From positions 1 through 64,000 of the forward strand of contig NZ_MULI01000010.1 in the NCBI RefSeq assembly GCF_002939385.1: DNA of 64,000 bases. Direction: 5' to 3'. Positions 40,719 to 48,923 of this stretch are shown piece after piece (position 1 is the first letter of the stretch; every line of letters starts with the position of its first letter). Origin of the DNA: Streptomyces sp. MH60 (lineage in GTDB: Bacteria; Actinomycetota; Actinomycetes; Streptomycetales; Streptomycetaceae). Both the position numbers and the translations under genes were made by a program. Under the pieces are notes generated by a model. That model saw nothing but the letters and a program-made list of their open reading frames with translations. It had not been told where the DNA came from and made no database searches.

Positions 40719-42476
40719 TCACGTCGGGGGGACGTGGACGAAGCGGCCCGCCACCGACAGGTCCGCCTCGATGTGGGTGGCCGTCCGGGACAGTTCCGGG
40801 AGGATTTCCGTGCGGCAGGACAGTGCCGTGCGGCGGGCCGCGTGCATCGCGACGTTCAGGGCCGCCACCACCCTGCCCGTGCGGTCGCGTACCGGGACCG
40901 CGAGGGAGCGCAGGCCGGCCTCCAGTTCCTCGTCGACCAGGGCGTAACCCTGCGTCCGGGCCTCGGGGAGGACCAGCAGGACGTGGCCCAGTGCCGTCGC
41001 CCGGGCCGGGAGACGGGTGCCGACCGTGACGCGGGCGCTCAGGACGCGGGTCGTGGACGCCCGGGCCGTGTACTGGATCTCCTCGCCCGACTCCGACAGG
41101 ACGGCCAGCGACGTCGACTCGTGGACGCGGTCGGCCAGAGCGGTCAGGTGGGGCTGGGCGATCTCGGGGAGGGAGGTGCGGGAGAGGGGCGGGAAGCCGA
41201 GGGAGAGGACCCGGGGGGTGAGGGTGAAGGTTCCGTCGGGGGCGGGGGACACCAGGCCCGCGTACGTGAGGGTGATCAGGGCCCTGCGGGCGGTGGCCCG
41301 GGCCAGGCCCGTCGCCTTGGCGACCTGGGTCAGGGTCAGCGCGGAGCGGCCCTCGCCGAAGGCGGTCAGTACGGTCAGGCCGCGGGCGAGGGACTCCACG
41401 AACTCCCGGCCCAGTTCCTGCTTCGACGCGCCCGTCCAGGTGGCGAGGCCCGCCCTGGGCGGTCCCGGTTCCGGCGGCGGGGCGGTGCGCAGGTCGTCCT
41501 CCATCGCCGCGACCGCCGTGCGCAGGCGGGGGAGCAGGGCCGCCCGCAGGTCCGGTGCCGTGTGGCGGCTGGTGTGGCTCACCACGCTCGCCACGCAGGC
41601 CACCCGGCCGGTGCCGGGGTCCCGTACGGGGACCGACAGTGCCACCAGGCCCGGTTCGATGAGTTGGTCGTCCAGTGCGCAGTCGTCCGCTGCCGCCCTC
41701 GCCGTACGGAGGGTGAAGTCCTCGTCCGGGGTGAGGTGTTCGCGGGGCGGTACGGCGGGGAAGGTGTGGTCCGCCGGGTCCGCGGCCCGGCGGCTCCGCC
41801 AGCGGTGCCAGTCCGGGTCCGTCCACTCCGTGGCGAAAAGGGGGCCGGGGGCCGTGCGTTCGGCCGGGAGCAGGTCGCCGATGCGGAAGCTCAGGGACAT
41901 GGCGCGGCGGCGGGTGGCCTGGTGGATGAAGCGGATGCCGTCCCGGTCGCCGACCGCCAACGAGACCGACTCGTCCAGTTCGTCGGCCAGTTCGTCGGCG
42001 CGGGCCGAGAGCAGGGCGGGGAGGCGGAGGGCGGCCAGATAGGCGTTGCCCAGTTCCATCAGGCGGGGGGCCAGGGTCACGTCGCGGCCGTCCAGGCGGA
42101 CGTATCCCATGCGGGCGAGGGTCGCCGTGAGGCGGTCGACCGTGGAGCGGGCGAGGCCGGTGGTCTTCTCCAAGGCGCTGAGGCTGAGGGTCCCGTCGCT
42201 CGCCCCGGTCAGCCGGCGGAGTACGGCGATGCCGCGGAGGAGCGGGGTGACCGCCTCGGCCGGTGCGACCGTCTCCGCCGGTGCGACCGTCCCGGCCGGA
42301 GCAACCGTTTCGGCCGGTGCGGCCGTCCGCGTCGGTGCGATCGCCTCGGCCGGGGGGACCGGCTCGGCCGCGACGCCCGCGTCCTGCGCGGCGGCGATCC
42401 CGTCCCGGGCACCATCGGCACCGGGGGAGCCGTCGGCCCCGTCACGGGGGGCGTCGTGAGTGGTGTGGGCGGGCAT
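40719..42476 (-). CDS. Fused double IclR-family transcriptional regulator
   Basis: 585 aa, about twice a normal IclR protein. After a repetitive Ala/Pro/Val/Glu linker (~40-78), module 1 has HTH LSLSALEKTTGLARSTVDRL (~100-145) and an IclR effector domain (ELADELDESVSLAVGDRDGI). Module 2 has HTH LTLTQVAKATGLARATARRA (~375-420) and its own effector domain (DRVHESTSLAVLSESGEEIQ). Single IclR proteins control aromatic or acyl catabolism; a head-to-tail fusion would bind as an intramolecular dimer-like unit. No catabolic genes lie adjacent. Start ATG 42476. Confidence 0.88.
   Translation of the reverse strand: MPAHTTHDAPRDGADGSPGADGARDGIAAAQDAGVAAEPVPPAEAIAPTRTAAPAETVAPAGTVAPAETVAPAEAVTPLLRGIAVLRRLTGASDGTLSLSALEKTTGLARSTVDRLTATLARMGYVRLDGRDVTLAPRLMELGNAYLAALRLPALLSARADELADELDESVSLAVGDRDGIRFIHQATRRRAMSLSFRIGDLLPAERTAPGPLFATEWTDPDWHRWRSRRAADPADHTFPAVPPREHLTPDEDFTLRTARAAADDCALDDQLIEPGLVALSVPVRDPGTGRVACVASVVSHTSRHTAPDLRAALLPRLRTAVAAMEDDLRTAPPPEPGPPRAGLATWTGASKQELGREFVESLARGLTVLTAFGEGRSALTLTQVAKATGLARATARRALITLTYAGLVSPAPDGTFTLTPRVLSLGFPPLSRTSLPEIAQPHLTALADRVHESTSLAVLSESGEEIQYTARASTTRVLSARVTVGTRLPARATALGHVLLVLPEARTQGYALVDEELEAGLRSLAVPVRDRTGRVVAALNVAMHAARRTALSCRTEILPELSRTATHIEADLSVAGRFVHVPPT
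42255..42372. repeat. 18-nt tandem repeats inside the double-IclR gene
   Basis: Imperfect 18-nt units of type GTCTCCGCCGGTGCGACC occur about six times in a row. They encode the six-residue period A-P-A-E-T-V near the protein N-terminus (as minus-strand codons). Likely a length-variable linker. Confidence 0.7.
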
Positions 42477-42581
42477 CGACTCTCCGGTACGGCGATCACG
42501 GCAGGGCGCCTACGGTAGCCCGACACCCCGAGCGTCCACGTCCCGGTCGGTGCCCTGGGAGGTCCTCTCCCGCCCCGTCCG

Positions 42582-43877
42582 TCACTTCCGGGTGACGCGT
42601 ACCCGGACGTCTCCCCTTCCGTCCTTCTCCGACACCTCGATCGCGACCCCCTTGCGCGGGTCCTTGAAGGTCTCGCCCGAGGCGAAGGTGGCGTCCGAGA
42701 GTTCGGCGTGGACGTTGGGGCTGCGGGTGCAGCCGCCGCTGTCGCGCCGGGAGTCGTAGACCCGTACCGGGCCCATGCCGGTGTCGACGTCCGCGTCGAC
42801 CTTGTAGATCAGTACGCCGGGCCGGCACACCGTCTCGTCGTTGCCCTCGCGGGTGCGCAGCTCGACCGCGTAGCCGGACGTGCCGCTCAGCGGGAGGACG
42901 ACCAGCTTGTCGCCGCCCTTGCGGGCCAGCGGCGTCAGCGTGTACTCCGTCGTCCCCGGCGCGGACGCGCAGTGCACCTGGGACGGGTCGAGCCAGCCCA
43001 GCTTCCACTTGTGCCAGCCGAGGAGGTCGTTGTTGGCGCCCCAGTCCTCGCTCATGATGTCCCAGTGGCCGACGGCGCCTCCGCCCTCCTGGGTGTAGAG
43101 GTCCGGGAGGCCGAAGACGTGGCCGTTCTCATGGGGGAGTACGCGGTAGCCGGTCTCGTCGTAGGAGCCGGAGCCGTCGTCCTGGCGGGAGTAGACGAAG
43201 GAGGCGTTGGCCACCGGGACGCCGTCGGCGACCGGGGCCTCCTGGTTCCCGGCGAAGGTCACGGACAGGACCGTGTCCAGGGCGGAGGGGCCCGCGTTCG
43301 GGGTGACCAGGACGTTCAGGAGGTCGTACGAGCGGAAGTCGACCTTCGCGTCGGCCGTCGCGACCAGGTCCTGGACCAGTTTGCGGTAGCCGGGTTCGAA
43401 GGGGGCGCCGCGTTCTATGCCGTACTCCGCGAAGGACTTGGGCATCCTGAGCCAGTCCCGGATCGGGGTCTCGGGGTGGTAGTCGAGGCGGCCGTAACTG
43501 CTGGTGCGGAACCACTTCTCGGTCTGCGGGAAGAACTCCGCGTACCGGTCGAGCGCCCTGCCCTCGCCGGGCGCGTCCGAGAAGTCGACCATCAGGTTGA
43601 GGGCGCGGACGGTGCCGGTCGAGCGGGCGTAGCCGGTCGAGGTCGGCACGCCCTCGGACATCTGGATCTCGGCGCCGCCGCTGATCATGCAGGGACCGTG
43701 CACGGAGGAGCGGGAGAGGGCGGCGGGGCCGGAGCCCGCGGTCGAGGTGCCGGGCGCGAGCCGGCCGGTGCCGGCCGAGGTGCTGAGCGCGAGGGTCAGG
43801 ACGGCGACGGTCCCGGCCGCGGCCAGTCTGCGCGGGCGTATGCGACGGCTCGGCGGCTGCGCCTGCGGCGGCTGCAT
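42582..43877 (-). CDS. Secreted M6-like zinc metalloprotease
   Basis: 431 aa from ATG 43877 (MQPPQAQPPSRRIRPRRLAA), preceded by GGGAGGT at 6 nt; GTG 43895 lies before the ribosome site and was rejected. Sec signal: Arg-rich n-region, core LAAAGTVAVLTLALSTSAG. The catalytic motif is HENGHVFGLPDLY (~247), the HExxH zinc site with the following Met-turn-type region WDIMSEDW, as in immune inhibitor A/M6 peptidases. Extracellular; Streptomyces use such enzymes for nutrient acquisition. It diverges from the TetR gene. Confidence 0.87.
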   Translation of the reverse strand: MQPPQAQPPSRRIRPRRLAAAGTVAVLTLALSTSAGTGRLAPGTSTAGSGPAALSRSSVHGPCMISGGAEIQMSEGVPTSTGYARSTGTVRALNLMVDFSDAPGEGRALDRYAEFFPQTEKWFRTSSYGRLDYHPETPIRDWLRMPKSFAEYGIERGAPFEPGYRKLVQDLVATADAKVDFRSYDLLNVLVTPNAGPSALDTVLSVTFAGNQEAPVADGVPVANASFVYSRQDDGSGSYDETGYRVLPHENGHVFGLPDLYTQEGGGAVGHWDIMSEDWGANNDLLGWHKWKLGWLDPSQVHCASAPGTTEYTLTPLARKGGDKLVVLPLSGTSGYAVELRTREGNDETVCRPGVLIYKVDADVDTGMGPVRVYDSRRDSGGCTRSPNVHAELSDATFASGETFKDPRKGVAIEVSEKDGRGDVRVRVTRK

Positions 43878-44196
43878 GCGGACCTCCCCGGCCACGGCAG
43901 CCGCCCGACACCGGCTGCACCCATGCGCTCACCCTGTGCCGAGGGGTGGGCGGGCGCGCGCTGGAGCGGCCGATCGTGGGTTTCTCGCCGGTAGCCGCCG
44001 ACCGGGGGACGGGCCGGGGCCGCGATGTGACCCAGGTCACCAGAAAGTTCTTCGGGAGCGGGAAATAACCGGGGATCGTTTCCCCGTTTAGACCTGTGTC
44101 CGAGCGAAACGGGGATTCCCTCCCCGGATCGTGAACCCAGTCGTCACAACCGTGACAGACACCCTCACAGACACCACCGACATGGAGGAGTACGCC
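43878..44196. promoter_or_regulatory. Divergent promoter region between metalloprotease and TetR, with operator-like repeats
   Basis: It holds the perfect inverted repeat TCCCCGTTT (44081-44089) and AAACGGGGA (44107-44115), flanked by further GGGGAT/TCCCC half-sites from ~44070 to ~44128. Upstream lies GTGACCCAGGTCAC near 44025-44040, also palindromic. These fit an operator of the adjacent TetR and the metalloprotease promoter. Confidence 0.6.
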
Positions 44197-44850
44197 GTGC
44201 AGACCGCGATCCCCGATCAGCGCAAGGTGGCCCGGCCGCGCGCCGATGCTCTGCGCAATCGGGAGCGGATCGTCACCGCCGCCCGGGAGATGTTCGTCGA
44301 GAACGGGCCGGACGTGCCGCTCGACGACGTCGCCCGCCGGGCCGGCGTCGGCAACGCCACGGTGTACCGCAACTTCCCCGACCGTGACGCCCTCGTCCGC
44401 GAGGTCGTCTGCTCGGTCATGGATCGTACGGTCCGGGCGGCCGAGCTGGCCCTCGCGGAGACCGGTGACGCGTTCGAGGCGCTGGAGCGCTTCGTGCACG
44501 CCTCCGCCGACGAGCGGATCAGCGCCCTGTGTCCCATGGTGGCCAGCACGTTCGACCAGCACCACCCCGACCTGGAGGCGGCGCGCGGACGGTGCGAGCG
44601 ACTCGTCGCCGAGGTCATGGACCGGGCGAAGGCGGCCGGTCAGCTCCGCGACGACGTGGGGGTGGGCGATCTGATGATCGCCGCGGCCCAGCTCAGCCGG
44701 CCCCCGGCCGGTACGGGGTGCGTGAGCGCCGACCGGTTCGTCCATCGCCATCTACAGCTGTTCCTGGACGGGCTGCGGGCTCCCGCCCGTTCCGCCCTCC
44801 CGGGTGCGGCCGTGACTCTGGAGGACCTGCGCCGGCCCTGCGACCAGTAG
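44197..44850 (+). CDS. TetR-family regulator of the adjacent DHA2 exporter
   Basis: 217 aa from GTG 44197 (VQTAIPDQRKVARPRADALR), chosen because GGAGGAG sits 6 nt upstream; earlier starts at 44131 or 44182 have no ribosome site. HTH: MFVENGPDVPLDDVARRAGV then GNATVYRNFPDRDALVREV. C-terminal ligand domain FEALERFVHASADERISALC. It is followed by the MFS gene on the same strand, an arrangement typical of TetR-controlled drug efflux. Confidence 0.87.
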   Translation: MQTAIPDQRKVARPRADALRNRERIVTAAREMFVENGPDVPLDDVARRAGVGNATVYRNFPDRDALVREVVCSVMDRTVRAAELALAETGDAFEALERFVHASADERISALCPMVASTFDQHHPDLEAARGRCERLVAEVMDRAKAAGQLRDDVGVGDLMIAAAQLSRPPAGTGCVSADRFVHRHLQLFLDGLRAPARSALPGAAVTLEDLRRPCDQ

Positions 44851-44859
44851 TTCAGCGAC

Positions 44860-45009
44860 CAGTAGTTCAGCCAGTTCAGCCAGAGCGGCCAGTTCCGTCA
44901 GATCAGCCAGGTCAGCCAGATCCGTCAGGTCAGCCAGATCCGTCAGGTCAGCCAGATCCGTCAGATCAGCCAGATCCGTCAGTTCCACCAGTTCCACCAG
45001 TTCCGTCAC
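44860..45009. repeat. 9/18-nt tandem repeat array in the MFS leader
   Basis: Units CAGCCAGATCCGTCAGGT (18 nt) and shorter 9-nt variants (CCAGTTCAG, CCAGTTCCA) repeat about 15 times without interruption between the TetR stop and the MFS start. With 9-nt periodicity all frames stay open; the minus strand would read repeats of Leu-Thr-Asp-Leu-Ala-Asp, but no start or ribosome site supports a gene. Confidence 0.85.
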
Positions 45010-45114
45010 CGAGGCCGAGCCGTCAGCGATGTGGCTGACGGCGGGCCGTCGGCGTGGGTTCAGTCGTCCCTTTTCTCGTCTTTTTCCGTCACGAAGTCCG
45101 AAGTGGGTATCCCC

Positions 45115-46662
45115 ATGTCTCAAGCAGCCGTCAAGGCTTCCGGCGTCGCCGACGCCCCGGACGCCGGTCGCTGGAAAGCGCTGGTCTTCATCGCGCTCGC
45201 CCAGCTGATGGTGGTCCTCGACGCCACCATCGTGAACATCGCCCTTCCCTCCGCACAGCAGGACCTCGGCATCTCCGACGGCAACCGGCAGTGGGTCGTC
45301 ACGGCCTACGCCCTCGCCTTCGGCGGTCTGCTGCTGTTCGGCGGCCGCATAGCCGACCTGTGGGGCCGCAAGCGCACCTTCGTCACCGGCCTGGCCGGCT
45401 TCGCCGTCGCCTCCGCGCTGGGCGGCGCGGCCACCAACGAGGCGATGATGTTCGGCTCCCGCGCCCTCCAGGGCGTCTTCGGCGCCCTGCTCGCGCCCGC
45501 CGCGCTCTCGCTGCTCGCCGTGATGTTCACGGACGCCAAGGAGCGCGCCAAGGCCTTCGGCATCTACGGTGCGATCGCCGGTGGCGGTGGCGCCGTGGGT
45601 CTGATCCTCGGCGGTTTCCTCACCGAGTACCTGAACTGGCGCTGGACGTTCTTCGTCAACATCCCGTTCGCCATCGTCGCCGCGGCCGGCGCGTACTTCG
45701 TCATCCGTGAGCCCAAGGGCGGCCGCAACCGCTCGCCGCTCGACATCCCCGGCGTGATCCTGTCCACCCTCGGCCTGGTCGCGCTCGTCTACGGCTTCAC
45801 CCGCGCCGAGTCCAACGGCTGGAGCGACGCCCTGACGGTCGGCATGTTCGTCGGCTCGGCCGTGCTGCTGCTGGCCTTCGTGCTCGTCGAGTCCCGGGTC
45901 AAGGCTCCGCTGCTGCCGCTGCGCGTGATCACCGAGCGCAACCGGGGCGGGATCTACCTCTCGCTGGGTCTGGCCATCATCGCGATGTTCGGCCTGTTCC
46001 TCTTCCTGACCTACTACCTGCAGATCGTGAAGGGCTACACGCCGGTGAAGACCGGCTTCGCCTTCCTGCCGATGATCGCGGGCATGATCACGGGCTCCAC
46101 CCAGATCGGCACGCGTCTGATGACGCGGGTCGCGCCCCGGCTGCTGATGGGCCCCGGCTTCCTGGTCGCCGCCCTCGGCATGCTGTTCCTCACCCAGCTG
46201 GAGGTCGACACCTCCTACGCCGCCGTGCTGCTGCCCGGCATGCTCCTGCTCGGTCTCGGCATGGGTACGGCGTTCATGCCGGCCATGTCCCTGGCCACCA
46301 TGGGCGTGGAGCCGCGGGACGCGGGTGTCGCCTCCGCGATGGTCAACACCTCGCAGCAGGTGGGCGGTGCGATCGGTACGGCGCTGCTGAACACGATCGC
46401 CGCCTCGGCCACCACGTCGTACATCGCCGACCACATCGGGGGCGCGTCCTCCCGCTCCCAGCAGCAGCTGGTCCAGCTGCAGGGTCAGGTGCAGGGCTAC
46501 ACCAGCGCGATCTGGTTCGCCGTCGGCATCCTGGTCGTGGCGTCCGCGATCGCCCTGACCTTCGTCAACGCCGGGCGGCCGGGCAGCGGCAACGCCGTCG
46601 CCGGTTCCGGCGCGGGCGACGGGGCCGAGGACGAGCTGCGGGTGCCGGTCGTCGCCCACTGA
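45115..46662 (+). CDS. MFS exporter, DHA2 (14-TMS) family
   Basis: 515 aa from ATG 45115 (MSQAAVKASGVADAPDAGRW). Fourteen hydrophobic segments. Family motifs: FIALAQLMVVLDATIVNIAL in helix 1 with the conserved LDxTIVNVALP motif, GGRIADLWGRKRTF (motif A) and FGIYGAIAGGGGAVGLILGG (motif C, drug:H+ antiport). It exports drugs or metabolites and is presumably controlled by the TetR upstream. An upstream GTG (45031) reads through the repeat region and is unlikely. Confidence 0.92.
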   Translation: MSQAAVKASGVADAPDAGRWKALVFIALAQLMVVLDATIVNIALPSAQQDLGISDGNRQWVVTAYALAFGGLLLFGGRIADLWGRKRTFVTGLAGFAVASALGGAATNEAMMFGSRALQGVFGALLAPAALSLLAVMFTDAKERAKAFGIYGAIAGGGGAVGLILGGFLTEYLNWRWTFFVNIPFAIVAAAGAYFVIREPKGGRNRSPLDIPGVILSTLGLVALVYGFTRAESNGWSDALTVGMFVGSAVLLLAFVLVESRVKAPLLPLRVITERNRGGIYLSLGLAIIAMFGLFLFLTYYLQIVKGYTPVKTGFAFLPMIAGMITGSTQIGTRLMTRVAPRLLMGPGFLVAALGMLFLTQLEVDTSYAAVLLPGMLLLGLGMGTAFMPAMSLATMGVEPRDAGVASAMVNTSQQVGGAIGTALLNTIAASATTSYIADHIGGASSRSQQQLVQLQGQVQGYTSAIWFAVGILVVASAIALTFVNAGRPGSGNAVAGSGAGDGAEDELRVPVVAH

Positions 46663-46698
46663 CGCCGCACCCGGTACCCGCTCGGGCCCCTGTTCCAC

Positions 46699-46734
46699 CC
46701 GTGCGTACGGGGAGGGGACGCCCCGTACGCACGG
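46699..46734. terminator. Bidirectional terminator between MFS exporter and MarR
   Basis: Arms CCGTGCGTACGGGG (46699-46712) and CCCCGTACGCACGG (46721-46734), 14-bp perfect stem, 8-nt loop, followed by a T-containing run on the plus strand. Confidence 0.8.
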
Positions 46735-46762
46735 TTCCCCCGGACCTGCCCCGGCCGCGCGC

Positions 46763-47254
46763 TCAGCGCAGCCAGGGCAGGTCCGCACCCGCTTCGCTCG
46801 GCTGAAGTCCCTCGGCGACGATCCGCATGATCTCGCCGAGGGACTTCTGCTGTTCCGGGGTGAGCCGGTCGAAGACCGCCTGGCGTACGGCGTTCACATG
46901 GCCCGGAGCGGTCCGGCGCAGCACCTCGTACCCCTCGTCCGTGAGGATGGCGAACTGGCCGCGCTTGTCGGAGGGGCAGTCCTCGCGGCGGACCCAGCCG
47001 TTCTTCTCCAGGCGGGCCACCGCGTGCGAGAGCCGGGAACGGGTGATCTTCGCGTACTTGGCCAGCTCCGTCATCCGCAGCCGCCGGCGCGGTGACTCGG
47101 CCAGCTTCACCAGCAGGCCGTAGTAGACGTGCGGCATGCCCGCGTCGCGCTGGAGCTGCCGGTCGAGGTGGTCCTCGAGGAGGGTGGCGGCCTCGATGTA
47201 GGAGCGCCAGACGAGCTGCTCCTCGGCGGTGAGCCAACGGGGTTCGTCGTTCAT
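46763..47254 (-). CDS. MarR-family regulator
   Basis: 163 aa from ATG 47254 (MNDEPRWLTAEEQLVWRSYI). Winged helix: LRMTELAKYAKITRSRLSHA then VARLEKNGWVRREDCPSDKR, the D-x-R-G-type wing. N-terminal and C-terminal helices form the dimer. It diverges from a class III dioxygenase gene, so it probably senses an aromatic compound and represses that gene. Confidence 0.92.
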   Translation of the reverse strand: MNDEPRWLTAEEQLVWRSYIEAATLLEDHLDRQLQRDAGMPHVYYGLLVKLAESPRRRLRMTELAKYAKITRSRLSHAVARLEKNGWVRREDCPSDKRGQFAILTDEGYEVLRRTAPGHVNAVRQAVFDRLTPEQQKSLGEIMRIVAEGLQPSEAGADLPWLR

Positions 47255-47352
47255 GGGTCCCACTGTACGAAACGACTCCTTGAATGTTAAACAAACTGCG
47301 CGTAGATTGGTGGCACGTAAAGATTGAGAGTTCAAGCATTGGAGTAGTGGCC
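47255..47352. promoter_or_regulatory. Divergent promoter/operator between marR and dioxygenase
   Basis: AT-richer than its surroundings. It contains TTGAATGTTAAACAA (near 47280), an imperfect palindrome ending in TTG...CAA, plausible for a MarR dimer, and a second TTCAA half-site near 47333. The dioxygenase ribosome site GGAG lies at its right end. Confidence 0.55.
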
Positions 47353-48135
47353 ATGACCGCCGCCCCGGAGCGCATGCCCGCCCTCTACCTCAGCCACGGC
47401 GCCCCGCCGCTGGCCGACGACCCCGTCTGGCCCGGCGAACTGGCCGCGTGGGCCGCGGAGCTGCCGCGCCCGAAGGCGATCCTCGTCGTCTCCGCCCACT
47501 GGGAGGAGGCCCCGCTCGCCCTCGGCGCCACCCGGACCGTCCCCCTCGTCTACGACTTCTGGGGCTTCCCGGAGCACTACTACCGGGTGCGCTACGGAGC
47601 GCCCGGCGCCCCCGCGCTCGCCGAGTCCGTACGCAAGCTGCTGCGCGCCCCCGGCACGCCCGTCCAGGACGTCCCCGACCGCGGCCTCGACCACGGCGCC
47701 TACGTCCCGCTGGTCGAGATGTACCCGGGCGCCGACATCCCGGTCCTCCAGGTCTCCATGCCGACCCTCGACCCGGCGCGGCTCATGGAGATCGGCCGCA
47801 GGCTCGCGCCGCTGCGCGACGAGGGCGTGCTGATCATCGGCTCCGGGTTCTTCACCCACAACCTCGCCGCACTGCGCCAGGGCGGCATCCCCTCGTGGTC
47901 CGCGGAGTTCGACGACTGGGGGCGGCACGCGCTGGAGGGCGGGGACGTGGACGGGCTGCTCGACTTCGCCCACAAGTCCCCGGCGGGACGGCTCGCGCAC
48001 CCGCGCACCGAGCACTTCGCCCCCCTGTTCGTGACCATGGGCGCGGCGGACGCGGCCGGCGAGCTGGACTCGCGGCGGTCGGTGATCGACGGGTTCTGGA
48101 TGGGACTGGCCAAGCGGTCGGTGCAGTTCGGCTGA
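47353..48135 (+). CDS. Class III extradiol ring-cleavage dioxygenase (LigB/4,5-DOPA dioxygenase type)
   Basis: 260 aa from ATG 47353 (MTAAPERMPALYLSHGAPPL), preceded by GGAG; a longer start at 47284 would enter the promoter. Family ligands: LSHGAPP (His), VVSAHWEE (His), LDHGAYVPLVEMYP (His/acid). The fold and the DHGxW/Y motif match YgiD-like DOPA dioxygenases using non-haem Fe2+ or Zn2+. Divergent MarR regulation fits an inducible aromatic substrate. Confidence 0.9.
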   Translation: MTAAPERMPALYLSHGAPPLADDPVWPGELAAWAAELPRPKAILVVSAHWEEAPLALGATRTVPLVYDFWGFPEHYYRVRYGAPGAPALAESVRKLLRAPGTPVQDVPDRGLDHGAYVPLVEMYPGADIPVLQVSMPTLDPARLMEIGRRLAPLRDEGVLIIGSGFFTHNLAALRQGGIPSWSAEFDDWGRHALEGGDVDGLLDFAHKSPAGRLAHPRTEHFAPLFVTMGAADAAGELDSRRSVIDGFWMGLAKRSVQFG

Positions 48136-48171
48136 GCGCGGGCGGGGGGCGTCCCGGTGGCGGCCGGTGGG

Positions 48172-48711
48172 CTACGGCCGGCCGCCGGTGGGCTGCAGCG
48201 GCTTCTCGTACCAGGCCACGTCCCAGTACCGCCCGAACTTGCGGCCCACCTCGCGGAAGGTGCCCACGTGCCGGAAGCCGAAGCGCGCGTGCAGCCGGGC
48301 GGACGCCTCGTTGGGCTGGGCGACGGCCGCGTAGGCGCGGTGGAGGTCCTCGCCGGCCAGGGCGTCGAAGAGGGACGTGTAGAGGAGCGAGCCGATGCCG
48401 CGGCCGCCGGCCCCCGGAGCGACGTAGACGGTGGTCTCCACGGAGGTCGCGTAGGCGGGCTTCGCGCGATAAGGGCTGGATGTGGCGTACCCCAGAATCT
48501 CCTGTGAGTCCGCGTCCGTGGCAACCCTCAGCCGGTGCGGACCGTCTTCAGGGTGGGAGAGCAGCCAAGGGCGGCGCTCTTCCGGGGTGAACGGTTCGGT
48601 GTCGAACGTGATGGGCGTCTCACACACGTAGTGGTTGTAGAGAGCGGTGAGGGCCTTGAGATCGTCCTCGCCTCCCGGTCTGACCTGGACCTCCGCAGTT
48701 CCCGACGGCAT
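48172..48711 (-). CDS. GNAT acetyltransferase, phosphinothricin acetyltransferase (PAT)-like
   Basis: 179 aa (MPSGTAEVQVRPGGEDDLKA). PAT/Bar family order: LTALYNHYVCETPITFDTEP, ETTVYVAPGAGGRGIGSLLY (acetyl-CoA motif A, Q/R-x-x-G-x-G/A), AYAAVAQPNEASARLHARFG and FREVGRKFGRYWDVAWYEKP. These enzymes N-acetylate glufosinate or methionine sulfoximine/sulfone; the natural substrate here is not certain. It diverges from hrdD. Confidence 0.88.
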   Translation of the reverse strand: MPSGTAEVQVRPGGEDDLKALTALYNHYVCETPITFDTEPFTPEERRPWLLSHPEDGPHRLRVATDADSQEILGYATSSPYRAKPAYATSVETTVYVAPGAGGRGIGSLLYTSLFDALAGEDLHRAYAAVAQPNEASARLHARFGFRHVGTFREVGRKFGRYWDVAWYEKPLQPTGGRP

Positions 48712-48771
48712 CGCCCCTCCTCATGTGGCGGCACAGGGTACTGCATGATCAGAAAAATTGAGGGGCGGGTT

Positions 48772-48799
48772 GGGAATTCTGTCCGGATTCCAGTCGTTG
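48772..48799 (+). promoter_or_regulatory. Sigma-R-type promoter of hrdD
   Basis: GGGAAT (48772-48777), 18-nt spacer, GTTG (48796-48799): an exact match to the SigR consensus GGGAAT-N18-GTTG used in thiol-oxidative stress. It lies ~125 nt upstream of the hrdD start, implying a leader of ~118 nt. hrdD is a known SigR target in S. coelicolor. Confidence 0.88.
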
Positions 48800-48923
48800 T
48801 TTCCATCGGATGCAGGGCACCCGAGGAGAGTCCCGAGAGGGGCTGGGGACACGGAGACAACCCCGTAAGGCGCCCGAGCGTCCACCGGACCACCCGCTGA
48901 ACCACCATCGCAAGGGAGCACGC

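Noticed and set aside
44860..45009. CRISPR array
   Set aside because: Contiguous 9/18-nt tandem repeats without spacers; no cas genes anywhere in the window.
44752..46788. Minus-strand frame of 678 codons with LTDLAD repeats
   Set aside because: Covers the DHA2 exporter in antisense; the repeats come from the 9-nt periodic array, which keeps all frames open. No start or ribosome site.
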